Origin: Spirosoma sp. KCTC 42546
GTDB taxonomy: Bacteria > Bacteroidota > Bacteroidia > Cytophagales > Spirosomataceae
Reading direction: 5' to 3'
Length of the DNA stretch: 64,000 bases
NCBI RefSeq assembly: GCF_006965485.1
Contig: NZ_CP041360.1
Location: 6,800,501 to 6,864,500 of the forward strand
The notes under the pieces are model-generated. The model worked only from the letters and a program-made list of their open reading frames with translations. It was not told where the DNA came from and searched no databases. Numbering within the stretch: position 1 is the first letter of the stretch; each line of letters begins with the position of its first letter. Shown piece by piece: positions 1 through 9,708 of the stretch. Made by a program: the position numbers and the translations under genes.

Positions 1-2
1 CG

Positions 3-989
3 TCTTATCTATGCCTGGACCCACCCCATGCATCATCACGACCGAAACCCATCCTTGCGGGTATATTAGCGAGCTTAGCGGCCTTAACGCATCTCAACGG
101 TCTGATCTATTTGTTAGCTGGCGCTAGCTGGCTTTATCTGAAAACAGGCTGGCGACCAACTAGTAGGTTTGCCATAGTGGGTGCACTAACCCTAAGTTTA
201 TATGGCCTGGATGCCTTTTTGGATGGAAATCTGGCGATGTTAGTCAAACAGTTTCTTTACGATCCTGCTACCCAGCAAAACCTGCACCTGAGCGATAAGC
301 TATCTGTTCTGGCTGATTATCACCGAATCTTTTTCTACGGTCAGAATGAGATTGCCTTAACGGCACTCGCTATCCTTTGTGGGATTGCATTCAGACACTA
401 CCTCAACCTAACGCAGCCTATTTTTCTGTATACCCTCTTATTGATTGGCTCCTTCTGGCTGCTCACCAAGAGTATCACAGATATCTACTTTCTACTATTT
501 ATTCCCTGGCTCGCTATACTGACAGCCCATTGGTTAACAAGCTATCTGCCTGCGCAACCCATCTGGCAGAAGAAAGCAGCCAGAATCCTCCTGATTCTCT
601 ACGGGCTTATTGCTGGTTTACAGTTCGTTAATGTTTTAACCGAAAATAAGAACGCGCTTCATACAGAGGCACATAATGCCTTACTAGCCAATCACATGCC
701 CAATAAGCATGCAAAAGTTATTGCCCCTCTCGAATTCTTCTTTGGCCAGATGGACAACTACAAAATTCTTGGGTTAACCTATTTTTACCTACTTGAACGA
801 GAAAAGGGGAAAATTCCTCTCGATACGTTTTTTCGCCAGGCAGACCAGGCGCGGGTAGAATACATCATTAGTGATCATCGGCTGAATGCGAGTTACGACA
901 TTCCCATTCATGCGCCCGCCCGAATAGGCGTTTACCAACGTATTTTTCAAGATAGCTGGAATACCATCTACGCCCGCCAACACAGGTAG
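3..989 (+). CDS. Membrane glycosyltransferase, GT39-like, C-terminal part (5' cut by window edge)
   Basis: The reading frame is open to the left edge, so only the C-terminal part (about 328 residues) is present. About six hydrophobic segments are visible, starting with one containing LAALTHLNGLIYLLAG, a pattern common in the multi-pass ArnT/PMT (GT39) class that moves sugars from polyprenyl-phosphate donors at the membrane. A soluble tail of about 110 residues follows the last segment. The N-terminal catalytic loop with its acidic residues lies outside the window, so the family assignment is by inference. It converges with the LytTR gene, 8 bases from its stop. It could also be another polytopic membrane protein. 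Confidence 0.6.
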   Translation, partial: SYLCLDPPHASSRPKPILAGILASLAALTHLNGLIYLLAGASWLYLKTGWRPTSRFAIVGALTLSLYGLDAFLDGNLAMLVKQFLYDPATQQNLHLSDKLSVLADYHRIFFYGQNEIALTALAILCGIAFRHYLNLTQPIFLYTLLLIGSFWLLTKSITDIYFLLFIPWLAILTAHWLTSYLPAQPIWQKKAARILLILYGLIAGLQFVNVLTENKNALHTEAHNALLANHMPNKHAKVIAPLEFFFGQMDNYKILGLTYFYLLEREKGKIPLDTFFRQADQARVEYIISDHRLNASYDIPIHAPARIGVYQRIFQDSWNTIYARQHR

Positions 990-997
990 GTATACCC

Positions 998-1780
998 TTA
1001 TTTACCCATCCACTGCTTAAAATCGCTTACTTTCTCACGACTTACAAGCGCTTCTTTGTCGAACACGGGCTTGAGGCTAAGAGCCAGCCGATTGCCGAAA
1101 TAAGGTTGTATCTGGTCTACAGTTTGATGGGTGACAATGACTCCCCGGTTGATTCGGAAAAAGCGGCCCGGATCGAGGGCATCGGCAATTTCATCCAGTG
1201 TATAATCGACCAGAAACTTCTGCCCCGTGTGCATGGCGAAAAAACTGTACCGATCTTCGGTATAGAAATAAGCGATCTCTCCTACTTCGACCGATAGCAT
1301 CCGCTGGCCCTGACGTACCAGAAATCGCTGACGATAATCTCGGGGTGACTGGCTCTGAAGCTGTTGCAGCAGCTTTTCGATATTGAGGCTAGGGACATTG
1401 CCCGACTGACTCCGCAGATCCTCATATTTTTGCAGGCTTCGCTGTAAGTCGTCTCGCTGGATGGGTTTTAGCAGATAGTCTATGCTGTTTACCTTGAATG
1501 CCTGAAGGGCATATTCATCGTAGGAGGTTGTAAAAATTACGGTACTACGTACGGTGGTTCGCTCAAAAATCTCGAAACTTTGTCCATCGGCTAATTCAAT
1601 ATCTAGGAAAATCAGGTCAGGGTCTGGCTGTCCTTTTGCCCGAAGACCCTCCAACCAGTCTACTGTATCTTCAATGCTGGCTGTTACCCCCAACACTTTT
1701 AAGGTGGGAGCTACTTCAGCCAATAATTTCTGAAGTTTGCGAACAGCTAATTCTTCATCCTCAACAATCAGAGCATTCAT
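998..1780 (-). CDS. LytTR-family response regulator
   Basis: This 260-residue protein has an N-terminal receiver domain (residues 1-120; acidic DEE near residue 8, phospho-acceptor D60 in FLDIEL, conserved K in LLKP) and a C-terminal LytTR DNA-binding domain (about 155-255, with FLVRQGQRMLSVEV and the FFRINRGVIV segment). LytTR regulators bind direct repeats with a beta-strand DNA-binding fold. Its start codon overlaps the stop of the upstream sensor kinase by 4 bases (ATGA), so the two are translationally coupled and are very probably a cognate pair. Confidence 0.93.
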   Translation of the reverse strand: MNALIVEDEELAVRKLQKLLAEVAPTLKVLGVTASIEDTVDWLEGLRAKGQPDPDLIFLDIELADGQSFEIFERTTVRSTVIFTTSYDEYALQAFKVNSIDYLLKPIQRDDLQRSLQKYEDLRSQSGNVPSLNIEKLLQQLQSQSPRDYRQRFLVRQGQRMLSVEVGEIAYFYTEDRYSFFAMHTGQKFLVDYTLDEIADALDPGRFFRINRGVIVTHQTVDQIQPYFGNRLALSLKPVFDKEALVSREKVSDFKQWMGK

Positions 1781-2961
1781 GCGGTTGCTTGTTTTTTTTC
1801 CAGTAGTGGTAATGTGACAGTAAAATAATCCGGGCCAGTTTCGATAGTGGGTGCCGGGCAGGCTAATAGCTCATATTTAGCCTGAATATTTGTTAGTCCA
1901 ACCTGCGTCGACTCTAAAAGCACAGGCCCGGACCGGCTCGTTTTTTTCTGAAGGTTATTGCGCACCAGAAGGTAGCCCCGCTCGGTGGTCATAATGTCGA
2001 TACATAAAGGGCGACTTGCCAGAATGACGTTGTGCTTAACGGCGTTTTCAACCAGTAGTTGCAACGTTAACGGTGGTAGCCGGTACGAGCGATAGTGGTC
2101 ATCAATTTGTAGGTTGAGATGTAACCCATCGCCATGCCGGGTTTTCAACAGATGAAAATACGAGTCGATAAAGGCCAGTTCAGCCTCCAGTACAGTTAAC
2201 TCATCACCGTCTTCCCCTTCTGCCGATCCCACTCCGAACAAATAGCCCGGTAGTAGGGTATTGGCCTGCCGGTCAGCCTTAACGGGCGAGTTGGGACGTC
2301 GGTTAGTCTGGAGCATATAGCGATAAACCCGTGCCATCTGATTCACAAACTGCTCCGCGCGCTGGGGCTCTTCGGCAATGAGTGATGAAAGAGAGTTCAG
2401 ACTGTTGAACAGAAAGTGTGGGCTGACCTGACTTCTCAACCCCTGCAACTGGCCCCGTAAATTTTCTTTTTTAAGTTTTTCTTTATTCATCTGGTATTGC
2501 TGCCATCGAGACAGGGAGTAAGACGTCTCGTATATACCGATTAACAATACAATAGCAACCAGATCGAACGTGAATACCGATGGCACAGTTTGGTAGGTTA
2601 GTTGCGAACCAAAAGGCCGGAACCGAATGAAAAACCACGTATAGGCAAGCAAAAACAAACCCGATAACATAATGAATGCCAGTCCTGTACAACTCGCCCG
2701 AATCAGTGTCTGGCGTAATTCAGGATACCGCTGAGCAATGGCATTGGCCGCCCAGTCGTGGAAAAGGAAGGCAATGGTTGATAGTAACCAGACAAAAATC
2801 GTTGCTCCACTAAACGTCTGCCAGGTATGCAGATAGGCGTCTCCAATGAGCAGGTAGGTAATGAGTGGAACAAACCAGGGCATGAGCGCAACATACGACC
2901 ACCCTCCGCGTTTTGTCAGACGCAGCCAACGGCGAAAATGGTCAAAATAGCTCGTGTTCAT
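1777..2961 (-). CDS. LytS/YehU-type sensor histidine kinase
   Basis: This 394-residue membrane kinase has four predicted membrane segments (about 27-45, 52-68, 92-112, 131-150), a short coiled linker, then the His_kinase motif SPHFLFNSLNS with the phospho-acceptor H182, and a C-terminal ATPase domain with LLVENAVKHN (N box) and VGLTNI. Compared with the two sister kinases nearby it carries about 25 extra residues between YRYMLQTNRR and the ELAFIDSYF helix. It precedes and overlaps the LytTR regulator gene. No extracellular sensor domain is visible, so the signal is unknown and is probably sensed in the membrane. Confidence 0.92.
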   Translation of the reverse strand: MNTSYFDHFRRWLRLTKRGGWSYVALMPWFVPLITYLLIGDAYLHTWQTFSGATIFVWLLSTIAFLFHDWAANAIAQRYPELRQTLIRASCTGLAFIMLSGLFLLAYTWFFIRFRPFGSQLTYQTVPSVFTFDLVAIVLLIGIYETSYSLSRWQQYQMNKEKLKKENLRGQLQGLRSQVSPHFLFNSLNSLSSLIAEEPQRAEQFVNQMARVYRYMLQTNRRPNSPVKADRQANTLLPGYLFGVGSAEGEDGDELTVLEAELAFIDSYFHLLKTRHGDGLHLNLQIDDHYRSYRLPPLTLQLLVENAVKHNVILASRPLCIDIMTTERGYLLVRNNLQKKTSRSGPVLLESTQVGLTNIQAKYELLACPAPTIETGPDYFTVTLPLLEKKQATA

Positions 2962-3125
2962 CAGGTTTTATTTAGCAACTAATTCAGCGGATGGCATCGT
3001 AACGCATCCATGTTAAAGATAAGTGGAAGGCGATAAAATTAGTAAATCAACATGTGTCAACTGGCGAATGTATGGTATGAGTTGCCTTTTTAGGCAACTG
3101 GATTGTTGACTTAAGGCAGCCTGTT

Positions 3126-4229
3126 TCATAGCGCATTGGGCGGGAGCAATGGCAGTGTTACCCGGAAGTAGGCATCCGTGGTATCGACCATAATGGATTT
3201 TTCACTCAGTAATCGGTATTTAGCGGTCAGGCTACCCAGCCCTGCCCCATCCGTTTCCAGACGAATTGCTTTCGGCTGCCGGCTATTCGTTACAACGACC
3301 CAGCCATCAGGCATAATCTCAATCGAAAGAACCAACGGTTTCGCTCCAGACATGCTATTGTATTTAATGGCGTTGTCGACCAAGGTGAGTAAACTGAGCG
3401 TTGGCAATACATAGGTTGCCAACGAACTACCAGCTATGGCAGGCAACGTAATGTCAAGGCTTTTACCATAACGCATCGTCAATAAGTCGGTGTACGAGCA
3501 TATAAAGTCAAGTTCTGCCTGTAGCGTCGTTACGTCTCCCGAACTCTTACCCAATACAGCATCGCCCCGCCGATCAGGCTGTAGCATATACCGGTAAACA
3601 ATGGCCAGTTTATCAACAAACTGCTCGGCCAGCTTTGGCTCCTCTCCGATAAGTATTGAGAGTGAATTGAGCGCATTGAACAAGAAGTGGGGATTTAACT
3701 GACCTTTTAACGCATCGTACTGATTTTGCAGGGATGCGCGCTCTAACTGTTCACTTTCCGTCATGTCCTGTTTCCAACGGGCATACGCATAAAACAAGCC
3801 CAGGGCCATGCACAGAAAAACATCGAAAATAAGCCCTAATACCCAGATCGGGCGGACGGCGGCCCAACTGAATTGAACACCGGTTGCGGGTAGTAGACTA
3901 TACACCCAAACATCGAAGATGGCTAAGCCAACCGTTAAACTACCTACGGCGGTTAGCATAACCACTGTACGGAGCAGGGTCTGGCTCGCATCGGGATAAC
4001 GCCGAATGGCCCACCAAACCGTTAGCGTCAGTGTAACAATCGACAACCAATATAACCCAAATACCACCACAGTTCCGACGCCAAACTTTATGGGGTCGGT
4101 AAAGTAGGATGGGCCAATGAAGTAATAATTGCCAAGTGGAAACAGGATGGGCATCATCAGCAGATGATACCACCATTCGTACTTGGAAAAAAAACTAGGT
4201 CGACGGATAAGCACGGTACGTAAACGCAA
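3126..4229 (-). CDS. LytS-type sensor histidine kinase, second copy
   Basis: This 367-residue protein has the same plan as the upstream-oriented kinase at 1777-2961: four membrane segments in the first 150 residues, the NPHFLFNALNS motif with H181, and a degenerate-looking but complete ATPase domain (TLVDNAIKYN, GAGLGSLTAKY). The start is uncertain. The longest frame begins with TTG at 4229, a GTG lies at 4214, and no ATG precedes the first membrane segment. No regulator gene is attached, so it may share the LytTR protein encoded at 998-1780. It is a paralogue and is separated from the other kinase gene by 164 bases. Confidence 0.88.
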   Translation of the reverse strand: MRLRTVLIRRPSFFSKYEWWYHLLMMPILFPLGNYYFIGPSYFTDPIKFGVGTVVVFGLYWLSIVTLTLTVWWAIRRYPDASQTLLRTVVMLTAVGSLTVGLAIFDVWVYSLLPATGVQFSWAAVRPIWVLGLIFDVFLCMALGLFYAYARWKQDMTESEQLERASLQNQYDALKGQLNPHFLFNALNSLSILIGEEPKLAEQFVDKLAIVYRYMLQPDRRGDAVLGKSSGDVTTLQAELDFICSYTDLLTMRYGKSLDITLPAIAGSSLATYVLPTLSLLTLVDNAIKYNSMSGAKPLVLSIEIMPDGWVVVTNSRQPKAIRLETDGAGLGSLTAKYRLLSEKSIMVDTTDAYFRVTLPLLPPNAL

Positions 4230-4420
4230 ACGACCAGCACTAGAGATGCTGGAGAGCGAATAGCCGAAAATGGCAGATTTGACGCTAACCAGTAGGTGAG
4301 GGCTACATAGACTGTAGAAAACGGTGTATGAATTGAGAAAAACGATGTATGAATTGTAAACCCTATTCGCTTTTCCAAACGAAAGGATAAAAGCTACTCC
4401 AGTTCAGGGATTTAATTGAG

Positions 4421-4470
4421 CCAAAAATGGCTGACCTCGTATTGTTCATGGAACGATACGAAGTCAGCCA
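4421..4470 (-). terminator. Hairpin terminator after the lipoprotein gene
   Basis: Arms 4428-4447 and 4451-4470 are 20 bases each with two mismatches and a 3-base loop. On the minus strand the stem is followed by TTTTT, as in an intrinsic terminator for the gene ending at 4499. Confidence 0.75.
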
Positions 4471-4498
4471 TCTGGAATGCCCGTCAGAAGGTTTTATC

Positions 4499-4936
4499 CT
4501 ATTTGGTAGCCGTCAGAGTAAAGGATGTGCCTGCTTCATCTTCGCCCTCTATGCTGACCTTGCTGCCATTCACTTTGGCGATTACATTCCCTTGATAGCG
4601 TAGCTCAACGTTGCCATTGCTAGCTTCCGTTACCGATACACCCTCAGCCGCATCATCGGCAAACGTCTCGTTGGTTGTTTTGTTGATAATAGCCAGTTGA
4701 ATTGAAACCGTAGTTGCCGTTTGCCGACCCAGTGTTATAGTACCCTTCAGGTTAGTATCGCTGGCAGGGTAGGTTTTACCCCCAGTCGTAAGCTCAGAAT
4801 ACGTATATGTCCCGGCGACACGAGCAGCCAGATCAGGAGCCGGAGCAACCTCATTTCCTTTTTTACAGGACGTCAGCGAAGCGATAAACAGTACTACCAG
4901 GAAAGCGGGAAAGCGGAAAGCTAATCGTGTTTTCAT
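4499..4936 (-). CDS. Small exported lipoprotein, unknown function
   Basis: This is a 145-residue protein. The N-terminus is a lipoprotein signal: basic start, hydrophobic core, then LTSC with Cys24 followed by KKGNE. The mature part (about 40-145) is rich in Thr, Gly and alternating polar residues, suggesting a small beta-sandwich or lipocalin-like fold (AGTYTYSELT... VKVNGSKVSIEGED). No enzyme motif is visible. It is transcribed alone, ends at a strong hairpin, and has the A-rich leader CAAATACAATG seen before other exported genes here. Confidence 0.8.
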   Translation of the reverse strand: MKTRLAFRFPAFLVVLFIASLTSCKKGNEVAPAPDLAARVAGTYTYSELTTGGKTYPASDTNLKGTITLGRQTATTVSIQLAIINKTTNETFADDAAEGVSVTEASNGNVELRYQGNVIAKVNGSKVSIEGEDEAGTSFTLTATK

Positions 4937-5315
4937 TGTATTTGATGTTGTTTGGTAAAAGATGGAAGGTTCTTGACCGGATATTGCCGGTTTGGTAATA
5001 CAAATTTGGGTGGTGCAATTCCGTTAATGAAGTATGCCTTGTACCAACTGCCAAAAGAGAGGTTTCAACTGGAAGAACTACCGAATGAAGTGGAAGCGGT
5101 AAGTTGCCAGGTAGACGTATGCTGCATAACCCAAACAAGCAGTTTATACTAAAAGGCTGATAAAGCCGAACAAGATAGCAAGATGAATAGGGGGATCTAA
5201 TTCATGAATAGATTCGCTCAATTGATGACAGAAAAGCTACAGTTCGGACGTATACTGTTTTCAATGAGGCTTTTGGACACTTCAATTTTGGGGAAACGAA
5301 ACGTTGCTTCCTCTT
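4937..5315. other. Divergent intergenic region
   Basis: This 379-base region lies between two divergent exported-protein genes and must hold both promoters. I see no TAnnTTTG match and no long dyad. The short reading frames in it have no homology-like features and I leave them out. Confidence 0.5.
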
Positions 5316-6029
5316 ATGAAACCAGGAAACCATTCAATTCTGATAGTCAGCCTGATTGGGCTATTGCTACTTCTTGTTACGCAGAGCATGGCTCAATCGG
5401 CGGGAAAAAAAATACATGTTGGACTAAAAGCCGGAGCTAACTTCTCACAGCTTGACAACCTGAGTTTCTCGACACCCAGGCTGATGGAAAATGGGCTACC
5501 CGTATTATCGGGAGGCCATGTTGTGTACGATTTCTTCGAGCAGAATCAGTCGCGCTCAACAGGAATCGTGGGTGGTGTATTCGTTCGGTTCGGAAATCGT
5601 TTTTTCATTCAGCCAGAACTGCTCCTATCTTCTAAAGGAGGGCAATTCGATATTATCCGGCAAGGGCTGGAAACACAATCTGTTCGTGTTCGGGTAACAA
5701 CGTTCGATCTTCCTCTGCTGATAGGCGTCAAACTTGGGCCGTTACGAATTAATGTCGGACCCGTGGTTTCACTACCTCTTTCGGAAACAAACAGCCTGTC
5801 TGACTCCTTCCAGCGCTATGCCGCCCAGTCACTAAGTCAAACAGCGAAACAGGCTGTATACGGTTATCAGGCTGGCATTGGTGTTAACCTGGGAGGTATT
5901 CAGCTTGACCTGCGACAGGAGGGCAGCCTGAATACGATTTTCCCCGTTACCTTGAAAGACCCAGCCAACGATAGTCGGTTTTCGTCAAAAACAAACGTGT
6001 GGCAGCTCACAGCAGGCTTCAGCTTTTAA
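5316..6029 (+). CDS. Outer-membrane beta-barrel protein, PorT-like
   Basis: This is a 237-residue protein starting at the ATG at 5316. A TTG at 5304 would add only four residues before the signal peptide. The signal peptide ends near QSMAQ. The mature part begins KKIHVGLKAGANFSQLD, a start typical of the Bacteroidota PorT-family / outer membrane beta-barrel domain, and continues with alternating strands such as FVRFGNRFFIQPELLLSSKG, ending in an aromatic residue (TAGFSF) as barrels do. The specific role is unknown. It lies 35 bases before the next gene on the same strand. Confidence 0.87.
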   Translation: MKPGNHSILIVSLIGLLLLLVTQSMAQSAGKKIHVGLKAGANFSQLDNLSFSTPRLMENGLPVLSGGHVVYDFFEQNQSRSTGIVGGVFVRFGNRFFIQPELLLSSKGGQFDIIRQGLETQSVRVRVTTFDLPLLIGVKLGPLRINVGPVVSLPLSETNSLSDSFQRYAAQSLSQTAKQAVYGYQAGIGVNLGGIQLDLRQEGSLNTIFPVTLKDPANDSRFSSKTNVWQLTAGFSF

Positions 6030-6064
6030 CACGCGACACTCTTTACATCCATAACCCAACCCCA

Positions 6065-6649
6065 ATGAATCATAAAATTTTAGGTCTACTAGGCCTGATT
6101 GGCGCACCAACTCTGGGAGTTGGTATGTATCTCGAATCAATACACCACCCATTGGCTTCCAGTTGGTTGGTTAAAACCTGGGGGCTCCTGTACATAAGCG
6201 GCTGGCTGGCTAGTATGGAAGGGTTACGCAGGCTGGAAGCTACCGGTTCCGACCGATTTGGAAAAACCATTATCCGGGTTGTTCTGCTTACACTCTGCTT
6301 AGCGAATGTGTATAACGTGTGGGAAATGATTGATCCGAAATCCACGTCAATCCTATACTTTATTGTCGACATGAACTGGCCGCTAAGCAACCTATTGATG
6401 GTAGCTGTGGGGATTGCCGTTTTGCGGGCAAGGCGCTTATATGGCTGGCAGCGTTGGATACCCCTTTTCATGGGTTTCTGGTTACCATTGGCTTTTTCGC
6501 TCTCAAAACTAGTTGGTTTAACCAGTTCCGTTATGCTCATTAGTGGCGCCTATTCCGCATTGGCCTGGTCGCTGCTGGCGATTACAGTACTAACGACTCG
6601 CGTGACTGAGCCACGAGCTAGCGGGCTATCAAATTTATTCGGTTCGTAA
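6065..6649 (+). CDS. Polytopic membrane protein, unknown function
   Basis: This 194-residue protein is read from the ATG at 6065; a longer frame from 5999 would overlap the preceding gene. It has about six membrane segments and short loops, with no charged motif typical of transporters or enzymes. It follows the barrel gene by 35 bases and may be co-transcribed. Its 3' end overlaps the convergent ABC permease gene by 15 bases, so no terminator hairpin separates them. I do not recognise the family. Confidence 0.75.
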   Translation: MNHKILGLLGLIGAPTLGVGMYLESIHHPLASSWLVKTWGLLYISGWLASMEGLRRLEATGSDRFGKTIIRVVLLTLCLANVYNVWEMIDPKSTSILYFIVDMNWPLSNLLMVAVGIAVLRARRLYGWQRWIPLFMGFWLPLAFSLSKLVGLTSSVMLISGAYSALAWSLLAITVLTTRVTEPRASGLSNLFGS

Positions 6650-9334
6650 GCTTTTGACGGGGTTCATCAGAGCTGCTTTAATGGCTTGATAACTGACGGT
6701 CAGGATAGCAACAGTGGTAGCCAGTCCGCCCGCCAGGACAAAGATCCACCAGGATATGTCAATCCTGTAAGCAAAGTCTCCCAACCACTGGTTCATGATG
6801 TAGCCGGCAATAGGCGACGCAATTACCATGGCAATTAGAATTAATTTCAGGTAGTTGGTCAGTAACAGCTTGACAATGCCGGTGACAGATGCTCCCAGCA
6901 CTTTTCGAACGCCAATTTCCTTGGTGCGCTGATGGGTTGTAAAAGCAGCAAGCCCCAATAAGCCCAGACAGGAAATTAACACGGCCAAACCAGCGAATAC
7001 GCCAAACAGTTGGCCAATCCGCTGTTCAGACTGGTACAGTGTATTGAATCGCTCATTTAAAAATGAATACGCAAAAGGGTCGCCCGTCTCCGCCTTCCAT
7101 CGCTGTTCGATGGTAGTTAAGAGCCTGGAAACATTGTCCGTCCGGATGCGTAAGGCCAGTTGAGAATTGTCTCCGCCATAGAACATGATTAACGGTGCAA
7201 TGCGATGACGCATAGATTCGAAATGGAAGTCCTTAACCACGCCAATAACCGTATACGTATGTTTACTCGCTTCAGAACCGTCGCCCGTTATAGAAATCTG
7301 TTGACCAATGGGCGTCTTGAAGCCATACGCCCGAACGGCGGCTTCGTTAAGTAGCACAGACGAATTATCGGCGGGAAAAGCCTCCGAAAAATTGCGGCCC
7401 TGCGCCAGTTGCATCCCTAATGTAGACAGATAATCTTCGTCGACGAAATAGCTTTTCGTTGTGTAAGCGGCAGTTTTAGACCCATCCTTAATCAGAATAC
7501 CATCCTGACTCTGTTTAGATGTTCCGGCCGGTAGAAAACCTGCCAGAGATATCTTGACGACGGATGACATCCTGGCGAGTTCAGCTTTAAAGGCATTTAA
7601 TTTGGAGCCCAGTACGTGCGTATCGTGTAAGACCAGCACTTGCTCTTTGTCGAAGCCAACCTTCTTATCCTGCATGAAGCGCAACTGTTGGTTAGCAACG
7701 ATTGTGGCGATAAGTATACCGATTGAAACAGTAAACTGACCGGTCACTAACGCATTGCGTAACCAACCGCTCCGCAAGCCAGCCTCACTCTTGCCGTTAA
7801 GAACCGTAATGGGCTTGAACGAGGAAAGCACAAAGGCCGGGTAGCTACCGGCTAGCAGGCCAATTACCAGGCAGGTTACTACTGCGCCGGAGAGCAGCCA
7901 TCCGTTAGCAATCTCACCGAGGGTAAACTGTTTCCCGGCCAATGCATTAAAGCCAGGCAATACCAGGAAAACGAGCCCCAGCGCCAGCAACAGTGCCAGT
8001 AAAGTTAGAAGGACAGATTCTGTCAGGAACTGACTGACCAACTGCGATTTAACAGAACCCATTACTTTGCGAACTCCTACCTCTTTAGCGCGTCCTGCTG
8101 ATCCGACGGTGGATAGGTTCATGAAATTGATGCAGGCCAGCAGGAGGATAAACAGCGCAATCACCGTAAAGATGTACACGTATTTAATATCGCCGTTGGC
8201 TTCCAATTCATCATCTAAATCGGAATATAAGTGAATGGTCGTTACGGGTTGAAAGCCAAAGCCAAGTCGATTACCTTTTTGCAGGAATTCGGGCAGGTCA
8301 ATACCGAGGAACTCCTTGATTTCTGAGGCCATGTACTTACGCAGAAACCCCTGGCTTTGGGCTTCTACCTGCTGAATTGAGTAACCATCCCGAAGTAGCA
8401 CATAGGTGTAGGCACCGCTGGCCAGCCATTTAACGCCCTGGTTAACGGACGGAAACGAGCCAAACAGATCGTAATGAAAGTGGGTGTTCGACGGAATGTC
8501 GGCACAAACACCGGTCACCCGAAAAACGCCCAGATTACCCACTGACAGCGTTTTCCCAATGGGATCTGCCTGACCAAAATACTTCCGGGCAGTTGTTTGT
8601 GTGAGAACCAGTGTTTTGGGGTCAACGAGTACGCTTGCCCTATGCCCTTTTATCAGAGGAATTGAGAAAATCGAGAAGAAATTTGAATCAACAAAGGCCA
8701 CATGACCTTCTTTAAACGTTTCCTCTCCGTTTTTAACCAGAAAATCACCATCATCGCGTAGACGGGTAATGGCCTCCACGCCTAGGTAGTCACGCAGCAG
8801 AGCTGGTCCTGCCGGTTCGGCTGAATAGGCATAATTGATGTCTTTTTCACCCAATCGGGTATGTAGGGTCATCCGATATAGTCGCTCTGCATGGGAGTGG
8901 TAGCGGTCATAGCTCAGTTCGTGTAGCACGAAGAGGGCAATCAGCAGGCAGGTTGCCAGCCCCACAGCTAAGCCTATACTATTGATGGCTGTAAACGCTT
9001 TATGCCGCCATAGGTTGCGAAAAGCAATGGTTAGATAGTTTGAGAGCATGTCCATAAAAAAGGGTTTAGAATACGCATTATAATGGCTAGGGTTGAGTTT
9101 GGCCTTTCGTACATCGTTTTTTTGGCGCCTGGCAAAGAAGGGGGTTAAACAATGCAGTACAGCCCAGACGTAGTCGCGTCGGGCACGGACCAGACCCACC
9201 TGAGCAACCTGCTTATAAAAGGCTTCGTGTAAGTCACCCTGCACATACTCCAGCAGGTGGGGGGCCACAAACCATTCCAATATCCAGTCTGCCCAACGGG
9301 GCGGTTGTTGAGGTGAAAGATGCTTTCGAGTCAT
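6635..9334 (-). CDS. ABC transporter permease (FtsX/MacB type) with permease-prefix domain
   Basis: This is an 899-residue protein. Residues about 10-75 form the permease-prefix domain (PRWADWILEWFVAPHLLEY, then a helical segment ending LTPFF). Two MacB periplasmic-core/FtsX units follow, with membrane segments near residues 130, 400, 450, 500, 545 and three near the C-terminus (IGVRKVLGAS motif repeated in the second half). Such proteins usually partner a separate MacB-type ATPase, which is not nearby. I chose the ATG at 9334; a GTG at 9394 would lie inside the PadR gene. It lies 14 bases after the PadR gene and is a paralogue of the protein at 57639-60374. Confidence 0.9.
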   Translation of the reverse strand: MTRKHLSPQQPPRWADWILEWFVAPHLLEYVQGDLHEAFYKQVAQVGLVRARRDYVWAVLHCLTPFFARRQKNDVRKAKLNPSHYNAYSKPFFMDMLSNYLTIAFRNLWRHKAFTAINSIGLAVGLATCLLIALFVLHELSYDRYHSHAERLYRMTLHTRLGEKDINYAYSAEPAGPALLRDYLGVEAITRLRDDGDFLVKNGEETFKEGHVAFVDSNFFSIFSIPLIKGHRASVLVDPKTLVLTQTTARKYFGQADPIGKTLSVGNLGVFRVTGVCADIPSNTHFHYDLFGSFPSVNQGVKWLASGAYTYVLLRDGYSIQQVEAQSQGFLRKYMASEIKEFLGIDLPEFLQKGNRLGFGFQPVTTIHLYSDLDDELEANGDIKYVYIFTVIALFILLLACINFMNLSTVGSAGRAKEVGVRKVMGSVKSQLVSQFLTESVLLTLLALLLALGLVFLVLPGFNALAGKQFTLGEIANGWLLSGAVVTCLVIGLLAGSYPAFVLSSFKPITVLNGKSEAGLRSGWLRNALVTGQFTVSIGILIATIVANQQLRFMQDKKVGFDKEQVLVLHDTHVLGSKLNAFKAELARMSSVVKISLAGFLPAGTSKQSQDGILIKDGSKTAAYTTKSYFVDEDYLSTLGMQLAQGRNFSEAFPADNSSVLLNEAAVRAYGFKTPIGQQISITGDGSEASKHTYTVIGVVKDFHFESMRHRIAPLIMFYGGDNSQLALRIRTDNVSRLLTTIEQRWKAETGDPFAYSFLNERFNTLYQSEQRIGQLFGVFAGLAVLISCLGLLGLAAFTTHQRTKEIGVRKVLGASVTGIVKLLLTNYLKLILIAMVIASPIAGYIMNQWLGDFAYRIDISWWIFVLAGGLATTVAILTVSYQAIKAALMNPVKSLRTE

Positions 9335-9348
9335 AAGTCTGGAAAAGC

Positions 9349-9687
9349 TTAAAGTCCCAACAGTTGGAGTTTGCTCTGGGGAATAGACTGCCACAACCGG
9401 GTTCGCATCTGCTGAATGTCTACTAAGACCCTCCCCCCTTCTGCCGTCAGGACAAATAAACGTTTGCTTCGCCCTCCCCGCTCAGCAGTCGCGCCACCCA
9501 CGGAGGATGACAGAAAGCCTTTTTCTTCGAGTCGATATAGAGTGGTATGTACTGCACTAATAGTGAAGCTTCGTCCCGTCTGGAGTTGAAGTTGCTCCAT
9601 AACGGGTACGCCATAGACATCGTCTGTGCTGGCGGCAACCACCAGAAGTACCAATTCTTCGAGCTCTCCTAATATGGTCTTTTTCAT
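9349..9687 (-). CDS. PadR-family transcriptional regulator
   Basis: This 112-residue winged-helix protein has the PadR pattern: LGELEELVLLVVA, YGVPVMEQL, then a recognition helix (SAVHTTLYRLEEKGFL) and a wing (GGRSKRLFVLTAEGGRV), with a short C-terminal dimer helix. It is nearly identical to the regulator at 60371-60709. PadR proteins are generally repressors that respond to small molecules. It lies directly upstream of an FtsX-type permease and probably controls that operon through the dyads at 9709-9831. Confidence 0.93.
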   Translation of the reverse strand: MKKTILGELEELVLLVVAASTDDVYGVPVMEQLQLQTGRSFTISAVHTTLYRLEEKGFLSSSVGGATAERGGRSKRLFVLTAEGGRVLVDIQQMRTRLWQSIPQSKLQLLGL

Positions 9688-9708
9688 GGATAAGCAAGCA
9701 GGTTTATT

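Noticed and set aside
6635..9394. Longer GTG start for the first ABC permease at 9394
   Set aside because: It lies inside the PadR gene and adds residues without domain support; the ATG at 9334 starts just before the prefix domain.
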